From Galaxea fascicularis (lineage: Eukaryota; Cnidaria; Anthozoa; Scleractinia; Euphylliidae), in assembly GCA_948470475.1 (NCBI GenBank), contig OX419345.1:2473001-2537000 (forward strand): DNA of 64,000 nucleotides, read 5' to 3'. Positions 49,201 through 60,500 of the stretch are shown one piece after another; positions within the stretch are counted from its first letter, which is position 1; each line of letters begins with the position of its first letter. The notes below the pieces were generated by a model. It searched no databases. It had not been told where the DNA came from and worked only from the letters and a program-made list of their open reading frames with translations. The translations under genes and the position numbers were made by a program.

Positions 49201-52200
49201 TCGTCGCTGCCTCTCTGTCTTGTGGTTTTCCATCCTCAACCTCATTTTTCTCTTCCGAATCTCTTTCCTTTTCTTCCTTTAAACTTCCGTTTGCGGTATT
49301 CTTACCAGAGGATGAGCGCCCAGCCTTGCTCATAGAACAATTTTCTTTAATCTTTTCTTTTCCATTCTTGTAATCTAAAAACACAAGTAGTGGTTGAATT
49401 TGCACAGAAGCTCCGAGGCTCGATTCGCGAAACCTCTGATACCATTACAAGCCAAAGAAGTATAATATCAACACCGTCTTTTTTTATCGGCGATAATCCG
49501 GGTTCAACGGGCATCCGAAGATTTCCACCACATAAGAAGGAATTCAATACCCACCTTTCAAATCCGTGGAAAGAACGAACATTATCTACATAAGATACTT
49601 TTATTTTCCGGGGCTAATAAGTTACCTGGAATTTGAGGCACATTCTCTGGTTTCTTGTAAATCACCAGGAATTTCACTGCTGACCAAAGGAATAAGCATT
49701 ATATCCCAGGTTTTCTCCCCGAAAATGAACTTCCTTCTGCTACTTGTAGCCGCGGTATGGGAATATTTAAGTGTAATATTTGCAAACAAACCTTTGGCAC
49801 TGATTCACAACTGAATGAACCAGAGCAGAGTTCGAAAGGTTTGTAGCGAGAAATTACGACTTACGTATATTTAAGCTGAAACAGGAAGCACATTGTGACA
49901 AGTTGACGAAATTTTCCCTCGCTGTCTATCAATGGTCAAATCAGAAATTTACCAGTGGGAGAATAATAGAGCTAACTCGATAGATGAACTCTACTGAGCA
50001 GTACACGTACCATTTTCATCGGTGTGATTACTTTGTTTTTCATCACCGTTCTTGTCTCCACCATCTGCTTCGTTTTGATCGTTAGGTGCCCACACTTTGT
50101 TGAATTCCTCGTCACCATTATCGTCACCTCTCGCCTTCTTCATCTGTCACCGCATTTTAAATATTAATAAGACAGGAAAAAACTTAGTTATTCACTCCCC
50201 CTTTGCTTTTGATCAACTGATTTGACTCGGTTTGTGACTTAGTGTGACTCACCCCTACCCGGCTAAACTTCAGAATATTCCGTCAATTAATTTAGAGGCC
50301 ACAAAATGAGGCCGGAGATGGTGTATTGGGAACAGGAGTTCTAGCGTGGGTGACACGCCATTCCATTCGGGTTAAATCACATAGTGTTGCACGCAGTAGG
50401 CTTTCGAAGTACTAACCTCTTTCATCTTTGCAAGTAGTTCATGCAATGGCATCATGGCTTCTTGTTCCAACATTTCCAGATCTTCTTCCTCATCAAGATC
50501 CTTATCAACACCTGCCAATTCCTTCAAATCTGTTAAGCCCTAAAATAATAATACAACTTGTATGTCTTGCATGACAGAGGCCAGGTTTAATAATATTATT
50601 ATAAGAGCTGTAACTAACAGTACTGGTGAACCCTTCATGCTATCATAAAATACACACACTACCCTCCTTACAAACCTGATCACTTATGATAAGCTGGTCA
50701 ACTTCCAAGAAGCAATCAACCATTGATTGTTTGATCTCCCCTTTTTGATAACTTTCTGTGCTCTTGAGCACATCTGGAAGTGTTTTGGCCACATACTGTG
50801 CTACCTCAGAGCCTGAGCAAAAAAGAAAAACATAACATGACAAAGTGATTTTAAGTAAAAGTATAAGGCATGGGGGACCTTCAAAAACATCTGCCTAAGA
50901 ACAGTGATCACATAAACAGTTGTCAGTGCTAAAAGTTTCAAACAAAAGAACCAGCTATCATCTGATGAAAGCAAAATATTTACAAACAAGACAATACAGA
51001 GACAATATTGATCTATTGACATAAATATCCTTCTCACCTCCATGACCATCATACACTGCAAAAAGTGTAGAACTGTTGTCAAAATCCAGCATACAGGTAT
51101 GAGCATCCTGAAAGTAATAAATATTATAACAAAATATTATAAAAAGGTTAACTAAACAGAAAGTGCCAGCCTGCAATCAACATTTTGACTACACAAGGAA
51201 GTCAGTCTCACACTGACTTTGTAGAATTTAGAAATTCTCTGACTTCATACACAATTCCCTGACTTTTCCCGACTTGAAAAAATCTGTTTTTCCCTGACTT
51301 TTTCCTGACTGTGGTAACCCTGAAAAAATGCTTTAAAATAGTGATGTAATGCTAACGTAATCAACAGATGCTGGTTGAAACAAGCATCTGTGCAAATGGC
51401 AGTTGAGAATTTTGCTGTTTGCAAATACAGCTACCGTCGTTTTCATCTAAGCATGGACATGTGAGAAAAAAACATGTTCTAATTGGGTGCAAACATGACA
51501 TGCTTGGTAACCAAACATTTGAAGTTTTACAGCCGTTAAGCAAACTTTCGCGCCAAAGTTTGAAAGTTTTCGAATCTGTTGATATGTTTTCGATAAACAA
51601 ATATGGCCGAAACTTCAACCAGGTATTCCTTTGTCCAAGGATTTCAGAAATGAGGTGATTCAGATAGCGGCTAGGCGTCCAATAAGTGAAACATGTGAAA
51701 GGTATCATATAAACCGTTCAACTGTACACATGTATACCACTTATAAGTTTTGGAAATCGTGTTCAGGCCAATACTTCATCATTACACTTGACGAGAACCC
51801 ACATTTAGAAAAGCGGAAGCGTACTTTAACAGGTCTGGATCAAATTCCTCGAAGAAGTCTTCGATATCTATCCTTTCTGCCATTTTGGTAAAACATGGTC
51901 GAACACCCTTCAAACTTCAAATGTTTGGTTACCAAGTATGTCATGTTTGCATCCAATTAGAACATGCTTTTCTGTCACGTGTCCACGCTTAGATGAAAAC
52001 GACAGTATCTTCCTGACTAAATCATACACTATGCGCTTACACCCTTGAGTCACTAATATCACTTTTTCTAGCAAGGAAAATAGAGGGACTCTCTCTCTCT
52101 CTCTCTCTTCATGTACTGAAAAGGTTAATCAGCTGGAGAGAGATTTAATGTGGCTAAATGTAATTTAGGCGAAGTTAAAATCGAGGCAATGCAGGCAGCG

Positions 52201-53868
52201 GTCTTCTGCATGGCGGCTCAGACCTGCTGCGGGGCAGCCCGGTAAGTGGCAGGGTTCTGGGTATTTACAGGGCTCAGATTTCTGAGACTCATTGTGCAAT
52301 TATTCGTGTTGCTTTTGCGAAGCCTTCGTGTCGTTCTGCCCCCCACCCCTTTCCCACCCATGTAGGTATGTGTCAGCTTATCTCCACTGATTTCCTAGTC
52401 AGTGTGACGGTGCTGGATGGTGGTTGCCGCTCACAGGGTTGCCATGGTTACCTTGGCTCTCAGCTCGTCCGCTTTCCTTCCCACCATCCGTATAAGCACC
52501 ATCCCCCAACCTCATCTATTGCTGATGAGTTTAACAGTAGGTCAAATGTTCTTTATTATTTGTTCATCCTGTATTTTGTCACAGCTGCATAACAGGCAAT
52601 GATATTTCATACAAACGTTTTTTCATGATAAGAAGCCCATGCTATTGGTTCAGACTTCTTATCAATCCTGATGCAACAGTACAGTTGTTTCCATGGAGAA
52701 TGGCTAAACCATACCATACACTATTTCCTACATGTTTTACATCTTCCTGTAGCCATTTCATTTAAGAATTGTTTCTGTTAGTCATGTGGGCTCAATAAAA
52801 TGCTATTTTCTGGGGGTTTCAACTCAGATGTAATTAAAACATAGGCAAGTCGACTTCCTGATATATGACAAGTTTGCACGTAGGAAAATTCTTTGACTAC
52901 CATCAAATGATGGCTGGAATTAATAGTGTAACCTTTGTTGTAGCTTGTCAAAATGCTCAAGGGATGCAGCATATATCTATAAATTATTGTCAAAAATTGA
53001 CTGAGGCAGTTCATTCTGCAATTGAACAGGTGGTGTTGACGATGTTAAGATGTGGGGACAAGCAAGGATGTAAAAAATATCCATCTTGAGGTTATCTGTT
53101 TTTTCTTTTCCTCACCCCTTTTACCTAATAGTGATGACTGATCGAAGGACTAGTATTGGAGTTCTTACCGAACGCAATAAATTAATTTAATGAATTGAAA
53201 CCTTTCAGATAATTTGAAACAATGCTTTTCATTTCGCTATTTGATCCATTAATAATTGCGCTAAAAAAATTAAACTGCTTTGGCTTTTATTTACTGAAAC
53301 AGCAACGAACCTTAAGTACACAAAAGAACCACAATAATTTTCTTTTTTTTTTTCAAGTTACCAGCTTACTTCTCATAGCTTGATTTCGATAGTTGAGCAA
53401 CGTTCAAAATATCCCCCGACCCAACAATTTTTCTTCAAGTTAGCTTTATAAGAACTGAATTCTTTGAAAGGCAATGCGACTAAGTTAGACATAGCTAAAT
53501 AGTAACAACAAATATTAACTAAATCACTAAGCCCTTCAAATGGCAAGCTTCAAGTGAATTTCACGCCTATGAACCGGTGAATGAAATTAAATCCTGAATA
53601 ATAAAACCACTAGAGTGAACGCTCCCATTTAGTCTACGTCTTCCGCTGTTTTCCAACACAGACTTTCTTTTAAAATTTTTGAGATTTCAGTACTCCGGGG
53701 AATGGTAGATTTACGTGGCGAAGTAAACGCCAATCTGTTTAACTACAACACACTTGCCTCCATACTGACACGCCATCCTTGCATGCAAGAAACACCATAA
53801 CTGAGTTTTCCGTCAGTACTTCCATCGGAAATTTTCTCCGTTTTTGGCTTGCTCAAATACGCTCCCAT
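43206..53868 (-). CDS. PPM1G: Protein phosphatase PPM1G (PP2C-gamma)
   Basis: A metal-dependent Ser/Thr phosphatase, in animals mainly nuclear and linked to splicing factors and histone dephosphorylation. Eleven minus-strand exons: 53758-53868 (ATG), 51038-51107, 50676-50812, 50417-50539, 50011-50143, 48998-49374, 47533-47767, 46597-46687, 46221-46259, 45620-45719 and 43206-43385 (stop). They sum to 1596 bases, 531 aa (human 546), with all phases matching. The start MGAYLSKP matches the human MGAYLSQP. Metal-binding and catalytic motifs are present: VYDGHGG (55-61), NVGDSRC (340-346), CDGIW (435-439) and GCDNMT (488-493). The PPM1G-specific acidic insert is encoded by the exons at 50011 and 48998 and includes a long Asp/Glu run. 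The C-terminus is Lys-rich ([17 protein letters not shown]), probably a nuclear localisation signal. Intron 1 begins with GC rather than GT. Head-to-head with SELENOI. Confidence 0.96.
43402..43610. mobile_element. Degenerate inverted-repeat element next to the last PPM1G exon
   Basis: Begins ATTAACCCTTCAAGCCCTGA and shares scattered blocks (GATCATG, TTATTCTCAT, GACA then TGTAAGGAGAAA) with the clearer copy at 63563-63769. It starts only 17 bases from the acceptor of the last PPM1G exon, on its intron side. Confidence 0.5.
44026..44082. repeat. Short perfect inverted repeat (14-bp arms)
   Basis: CCGCTCTCTGTTCC at 44026-44039 and its complement at 44069-44082, in PPM1G intron 10. Probably the residue of a foldback element. 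Confidence 0.65.
44611..44765. mobile_element. Foldback MITE-like element
   Basis: Perfect 24-bp inverted ends: ACTTAATGACTGGTCCCTTG GGGA at 44611-44634 and its complement at 44742-44765. A second, inner hairpin is formed by GGATAATGGATAA (from about 44681) and TTATCCATTATCC (44712-44724). No coding capacity. Located in PPM1G intron 10. Confidence 0.7.
45889..45925. repeat. Perfect 13-bp inverted repeat
   Basis: ATTTGGGGAATAT at 45889-45901 and ATATTCCCCAAAT at 45913-45925, close to exon ten of PPM1G on the upstream side. Possible end of a small element; role unknown. Confidence 0.6.
48364..48519. repeat. Long near-perfect foldback (69-bp arms, 18-base loop)
   Basis: Arms 48364-48432 and 48451-48519 are inverted copies with only two differences (at about 48400 and 48413), each of which would be a G:U pair in the RNA of the plus strand. 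Lies in PPM1G intron 6 (47768-48997). No clear target-site duplication. Either a very young foldback transposon or a hairpin RNA source. Confidence 0.85.
49010..49115 (-). repeat. Coding GAT/GAC/GAG repeat of the PPM1G acidic domain
   Basis: Trinucleotide repeat within the sixth PPM1G exon encoding a run of Asp and Glu. It is a real coding feature, although it also generates a His-rich open frame on the opposite strand. Length polymorphism is likely. Confidence 0.8.
51181..51330. repeat. CTGACTTT-type short repeats
   Basis: Loose tandem copies of CCCTGACTTTT in PPM1G intron 1. Low-complexity or eroded minisatellite; no other function apparent. Confidence 0.5.
51434..52003 (+). mobile_element. 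Tc1/mariner-pogo-like element with long inverted repeats
   Basis: About 95-bp inverted ends (C[C/T]GTCGTTTTCATCTAAGC inward) at 51434-51529 and 51911-52003, flanked by TA on both sides, the target duplication of Tc1/mariner elements. The interior reads [20 protein letters not shown] then [11 protein letters not shown], which resembles the N-terminal helix-turn-helix of transposases; the catalytic domain is missing. It is thus a deleted, non-autonomous copy, lying in PPM1G intron 1. Confidence 0.6.
52089..52112. repeat. CT dinucleotide microsatellite
   Basis: About ten CT units in PPM1G intron 1. Confidence 0.85.
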
Positions 53869-54583
53869 GGTGTTGGGGGAAAGGGTTTAAATGTAGACGT
53901 GATTTGCCGACACAAGGACGAACCCCTCTACCATGCAGATCAAAACTTCGATTTCATCAACGTGAGCACAAAACTCGCGGGCAAGATGCGCTCGAACTTC
54001 CTGTTTTGGTAATACTGCTGACTCGATTCCCTGCAGGCTCAATGTTTGGTTGCTTTCCCCAGGCCAGATAGGGGAACCCCGGCCGAACGCCGTTAATTCG
54101 AAGTCGCAAGGGAAAGAATCAAAAGTCTCCTATGAGCCAGCTCATGGATGAGGACGTTACAACTCTGAGTTAACAACAACATTTTTTAATCATGGGCAGG
54201 AAACCTGTACATTCGTTTGTGCTTTGTCGGAGCACATCTTTTTCAGGTACACCTCTTGGTAACAGAACTGTTTACGTGCTAATATTTTCTGTCAAATTAC
54301 TTAATTACGCAGTTATAAACCATTTAGAGTAGTTTTCCCAAAGATCCACAGGCTCCGTATGCGCGTGATCCCGAGGGATGAAAGTGGCGTGATCGGCGAC
54401 AGGGGCGTGAAACGACCAATCCCAGTGTGCTGCGCGGTGGAGCACGTTGTTCAACAACTTACAACAATTTTTGCCCTGGGCTTCGCCTTATGGGCAAACA
54501 TGCCGCCCGATTCGAAAGATCTGTCGGCCTTGAAGGACAAGTCAACGTCTTTTCACAGACTACACACTTCAGACTTCGAGAGG
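53869..54583. promoter_or_regulatory. Probable bidirectional promoter of PPM1G and SELENOI
   Basis: Only 715 bp separate the divergent ATGs of PPM1G (minus, 53868) and SELENOI (plus, 54584). The interval holds both 5' UTRs. It has a CCAAT motif near 54415 in a GC-richer patch (54360-54445) and no clear TATA box, as expected for a housekeeping bidirectional promoter. The open frames continuing upstream of each ATG are not supported by homology. Confidence 0.6.
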
Positions 54584-57500
54584 ATGAAAGGCTTGTATCT
54601 GACGCCGGAAGAACTAAGAGGTTTCGACAAGTACAAGGTATGGGGCACCGGTTAAAGCACAATCTTGCATGACTGATCTTGATCGCCATAAATATATTAA
54701 GTTTTAAGTGATCTTTTAGCGTTTTGATCTTTTCTGCAGTACAAATCTGAAGATACATCGCCTTTGTCAAAGTACATAACTCATCCTTTCTGGAATTTCG
54801 TAGTGGAGGTGAGTATTTTTATTCGCTGGTGGTAGTAAGTCTTACCTACTTCAGATTTAAACGCGTCGGTAAGCTGCCGTAAAATCTGATTTAGAGCTAA
54901 TTAATTGTTTTGGGTACTGAGAGTTGTTTAATGAATCAGTTTGAAGAAATCATAACATCATCAGACGACACCAATCAAAATAGAAAAGTGAACTTTGACA
55001 CAACGGCTTGCTTGAATCCGATGAAAAGGTTGACTGACCCTTCAGGGGAGTGGCGTTGTGTTGTGTTGTTTGTTGATACCAAGGGGGCTGGGCTGACGAT
55101 CTTAAATACTGCATATTTTGTGACTCAAACTCTATTCGTGCTTGCTGGTTTTGGAGTAGGGTTAGAAGTACAGTGACACATCTATGTATGTTTCACAGAT
55201 CACAGGTCCTTCTTCTGTGGGCTACCAATTCGAGTGTTTTTCCTGAAAAAAAAAACTGCAGAGTAAAAAGGTCAAGCAGGAATTGAAGCATAGATCATTG
55301 GCAAGTCTCCAGCATTTGGGTGGAGACTCTAACTTTTGGACTCAATCTCCAGCTCTCCAGCCATGCAAGCAAAATCTCCAGCATACGTGTAAATCCACTA
55401 CTTGGGATAACTAATACTAATTTTAAAAATTACTTATTTAAACTTTACCGTAGTATGATTTCTTTTCTTGATCATTTTAAGATTTGTAAAACCTTTTAGT
55501 TTCATTAGTAATCAATTAATCAATATTGTATTAATAGTAGTTCATTATGTAATTTTAGTTGGTAGATTATATAGGTAGTTAATTAATTAATCGATACGTT
55601 TTATTACTTTAATTGTATGAGGTCCATTATGAAAACTACTGGGTGACCAGTAATCAATGTCTTTACCCTCGTTAAATAAAGTTATTACTTACTTACTTAC
55701 TAAAATAAGGTTAACCATTTTTCAAATATCAAATATATATGTCAGAAGTAAGTTTTTACATTTTGCTGAGGCTGTGTCATTAAATGACCTCAGAGTGCAG
55801 GAAAAATGGCCACAGAGAACTCCGATTTTAAAACATTTTGTTGGAGGGTGTTTCCCCCGTACCCCTTAGTGGGCTCATGGCTATGATGCTCACTATAGTC
55901 TCCAACCACAAAGTCAACTAAATTTGCCATCTAAACGGTTTTCTTTATATTTTCAGTTCTTTCCAAAATGGCTGGCACCCAACATTCTCACATTTAGTGG
56001 CTGGTGTCTACTCTTTATGATTTATGCAGTCACATGTTATTATGACCCTCACTTTACTGCATCCTCTGAATCAGACAAGACCAAGAGAATTCCATCAGTA
56101 TGGTGGTTGGTGTTTGCTGTGGCACATTTTGCAGCACACACTTTTGATGGCTGTGATGGCAAACAGGCTCGCAGAACTAACAGCAGGTATTAAACAAAAT
56201 TTTTTTAATATCTTCTAATGTTTTCTTATAAAAAAATACACTCAAATCTTACTAGCCAAGCATAGGTGCTCTACTAATTAAGCAGACTGTAAATCAAATG
56301 AACTCTAAATCAACTCAAATTAAATTAAAACATTGGTTTTTGAGGGAGGGGAAAACACTATTATAAATTCAGAATCAGCATTGTTGCTAGTTTTTTAATT
56401 TCTTTTTTCCCCTCTCCCATCCACACACCTTATGTTATGCTCTGCCAATTTTCTTGCTCTCCAAACAAAAAAAAAAACAGAATTCCTGATCACAGGTTAG
56501 AAGTACATGTAGCCAGGGGATCAAGCTGTGGTGAAGTCAACATGTCTTTTTCTATCAGTGTAGCCAGAGATCTAACTCAGAATTCCAGTGCAAAATCTCC
56601 AGCCCTTACAATGACTGCCATGTTTTTTTTTTAAAACTAGCTCTTGACCATGATACCAGTCTTTTTTCAAACACATTAATCATTATATTGTTGATCTCTC
56701 ACAAGCAACCAGTACATGTATGTTTTCTTCATGACCATCTAACAGTATTTGGACAGTCTCTTATGAGACATACGATTGCTGTGTTAATAAAATGCTTTTA
56801 TTATTTTGTTCTCAGTTCTCCACTGGGGGAGTTATTTGACCATGGATTGGACAGCTCAGCAGCATTCCTTATGCCTATTAGTTTATTTTCACTGTTTGGT
56901 CATGGCCCTCACAGCGTTACGCTGTGGGAACTGTATGGGATCATGTTAGCCTGCTTGTTGGGATTTTATTTGGCACACTGGGAAAAATACAATACAGGGA
57001 CTTTATTTTTGCCGTGGTCATATGATGCCAGTCAGCTGGTGAGTTCTTGTATGTAGTTGAGTATCCTGGAAATATCCTGGGAGGCACTGTACAGCTCTCC
57101 CTGGTTGAAGGATCAAACATCTTCATCCAACTATGTGTTGAAAGAGCATGTTTTGCTGCTCAACCTGTCTGAGCATTGAATATAAATGAATGGTTTTCCA
57201 TGCTAATTGTTTTGTTCAGTAGTTTGCATTACAGACAATATTGATTGTTCAGCTGCCCCTGTCATGTAAGCTTACACAATCAGATAAATTAACCAATCAA
57301 GTTCCTATTATGGCCCTCATAATGACATCAAACACCTTTAAGAGTGAATAATTAGATTGTCAGGGAAGATGTTTGGCAATTATGTCTAATTTACAGACTG
57401 AGATGGAAATAAGCAAAAAACAGTGATGGGTGATTAGCATCTAGCTTTGTCCAGTTAACTTTTTTATTTTATTCTTGTGAAATGTTATTCTTGTTGATAT

Positions 57501-60500
57501 TTTTGGCTGCAAATTTGATCAGTAATTATCGATCACCAGCCGTTATTTCCATCCCTGGATTTAACAACTTTCACCCACAAGATAAAAAAGTCTCCATTGA
57601 CTTTATCACTGACGATGCAAAGATTGGCATGTGCTATTGGCAAGCTCATCCATCACTTGTATGTACATAATGGAGTAATGTGATAATAAGCATAACACAA
57701 TCTCCACAGGCAATTGCTGCTGTTTATTTCCTTACATTTGTCTATGGAGTGGATTTATGGAAATTTCAGTTAGTGGGCAGATTTCCTATAAGCCATGTGT
57801 TCCGGTGGATAGTATATGGTATGTGTTAACATTAAAACTTCAACGTCTTGTTCCTAGCATCATCAGTAGATATTTGTAGCTTTCATTTGAGTTGTGTATT
57901 CCATAAATGTACATCAATTTTATAATTTATGCAAAGTGATCAAAATCTGTAGTCTAGAAAATTATGCAGGTTTTATTTTCATAGTGCAGTGTAGATGAAA
58001 ATGATGGAATGTAAACATTACTGAGTTATACTGTCTGATGGTCAATAGTTTTCAGTGTGTCAAGAAAGCCACAGCTGCACTGTGAAGCAATTTTTATCTG
58101 TATACACTGTAGATAGAATTTTTTTTTAAATACTTCTTTGCAAGTGTAAGTTGAAAATCAGACATGTCGAAGCCAACCTCAGTACAGGTGGTACAACAAG
58201 TCCATTATAATTTGCAATGAAGAGCTCAGTTGTTTTTAGCTGCTGGTTGATCTGTGTGGTGTTGCCATTATTATTACATTGGAACCCCGCCTACAGTCAC
58301 CTTGTTAATACGGTTCTCTCATTATTACAGCCACTTTTTCAGTTTTGTCCCAGCGAAATGCCCAAAATACATTTTCTACATGAAAACCCAGTTAACGCAG
58401 CCGCCTTGTTAATACAGCCAGATTTTCACGGCTTGTTGGTGACTGTATTAATGGGGTTCTACTGTTTATCTCTCAGTTAGTATGTGTGCTGTGATTGGTC
58501 AATTTTGCAGGCCATATTTTAGGGTACAGCCTGCTAAATTTGAAATTTCCTCTCTCACGTGCTTGGTTAACCTGAGAGGTATAAATATCTTACTACACTG
58601 TAACCTCCTTTTTTTGGTCCGTACCATTAGTCACAGATCCTTGTTTTTTCCCGATATTTATTTATTGCCCATGCACTTTGTGCTTGGGCCATAACTGAAC
58701 AGGAAAAAACACTTTTTTAGCTTTGCACTGGTGTGGCAGCAGTTTGTAAAAGCTATATTTGCAAGTAAGGGGATAATATTGCCGCAATTTAGTTCAAAAT
58801 TGAAGAGGAGAAATATATTATCTTTAATGTTAACCTTTTTATTGTATTCAGTCAAGCGGTTGTGTTGTTGATGGTAATTAATTTTGTTTTTTGTTGCAGC
58901 TTCTTCTATTGTCTGCACTCTTGGTATGACACTCAATAATATGTACCAGTAAGTGAATGGCTATCAGTTACTTTGAGTTAAGTTCAGAACATGACAACCT
59001 AGTGTTGGCCAAGTACAACCGGCAACATTATTTTTCTTTCAACTTGTCATGACGTGACATTAATATTGGTTGCATTTCACGATGTGTGTGTTACCACCTC
59101 TGTAGACCATATTTTCATGTTGAAGAACATGTTGCCTGTTTTTGACTTTCAATGTAAATTACTTGGCAATTACCCTGTTGTATATTTACTACTTTCCATG
59201 CTCTTGGGGCTAGTTGCTTTTAATTCTTTTTAAATGGACTCTTTCCTCAGAATTTACAAACATTTGAAAGACATAACTGGGAAATTAAATCCAAATTCAC
59301 TCATCTGTGGCTCACAGACTTCTGTCACAAATAAAAACAAAGTTTAGTATTCACTTTGGTGAGAGTTTAAAAAAAGCCCATGGCTTTCAAGAAACAGAAA
59401 TAAAAGAGAAATTATCTTGTGCATGGTTGATTTCTTTTGTTTGGTTTTGAACTGAGAAAAGTTCATGCCGTCACTTATGTTTGTTCATTTTCATACTTTA
59501 GCCGCATGTTAGTTTGCAAATCCAGGCCTTCAAATAGTAAAATGTAGCGAACTACTGGCCAGTCTATCAGCACACCGCATACGTTCAGGTGAACATACAG
59601 GGTTGTCAAAAAGATTTTACATGTAAGTAGAAGGAGAGTCTAGGAAAGTAGACAACACTTAGGGGAAACAACACCATTTTCTCCCTACATTTTCTGTTTT
59701 TTACTGGCGAATCGTAGCCGGTGAAACAAGGAAAGTAGCTGGCAATGTTGCCGGTCGTCGGTGCTTTTGACAACCCTGAAGATGGTATTTTTTTCTTACA
59801 GGGCGCGCATTTCAAAAACAGACTATGGCTTGTCTTTCTACGAGGGTATTCTACCAATGCTTTCATTTTGTGGAATGGTTTTTCTTTTCTGTGCATGGGC
59901 TACTTTATCTCCTGCTGGCATTCTTGAGCTTCAACCACGCTTGTTTTTCACAGCTACAGGGATTGTGTTCTCCAACATGACAGTAAGCAGATGCTGTTAA
60001 CAAGGCTTGATTATATTTTTCATGCACGCTGTTTCAAGTCTGAGTGACATTTACCTCGTAGAGTCCCCAGATCATGTTTTTTTGTATATATCTGGCTGAC
60101 TTTTTTAAAAATCAGGGTCAGCATTTTCACCAGAACTGCACTAAAATGGCCTTAATGACTCCAGTCTGTATCAGAATCTTAAAAACAAAAGGGGAAAAAA
60201 GTAAAGGATGAGAGCAGAAAACCAACCGATACGTAACTTATATTAAAAGCTGATCATAACTTACTAAGCTGCACTCAAGCACCAGTTATCAATGATATTA
60301 TTGTATATGAGGTTTCTCAGTTGAACCCGTAACCTGTAACACCTGTCACATGTGTTCGTAGTAAGCGTTACTGCTGTAGAAGCGCCTCAATCAGTAGATA
60401 CCTTCGGCGATGTACTTTAATGTTATGACTGAAAATAGCACAGCAAAGGCTGTTCAAAGTTCTATTGAGAACGCTGTATATTAAGAACCATCTTTTTCTA

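Noticed and set aside
49010..49282. Plus-strand His- or Ile-rich frames over the acidic exon
   Set aside because: Shadows of the coding GAT/GAC repeat in PPM1G exon 6 on the other strand.
57482..57670. Extra SELENOI exon (MLFLLIFLAANLISNYRSP and on)
   Set aside because: No acceptor before it, no similarity to EPT1, and the flanking exons (ending 57038, starting 57710) already join in phase with conserved sequence.
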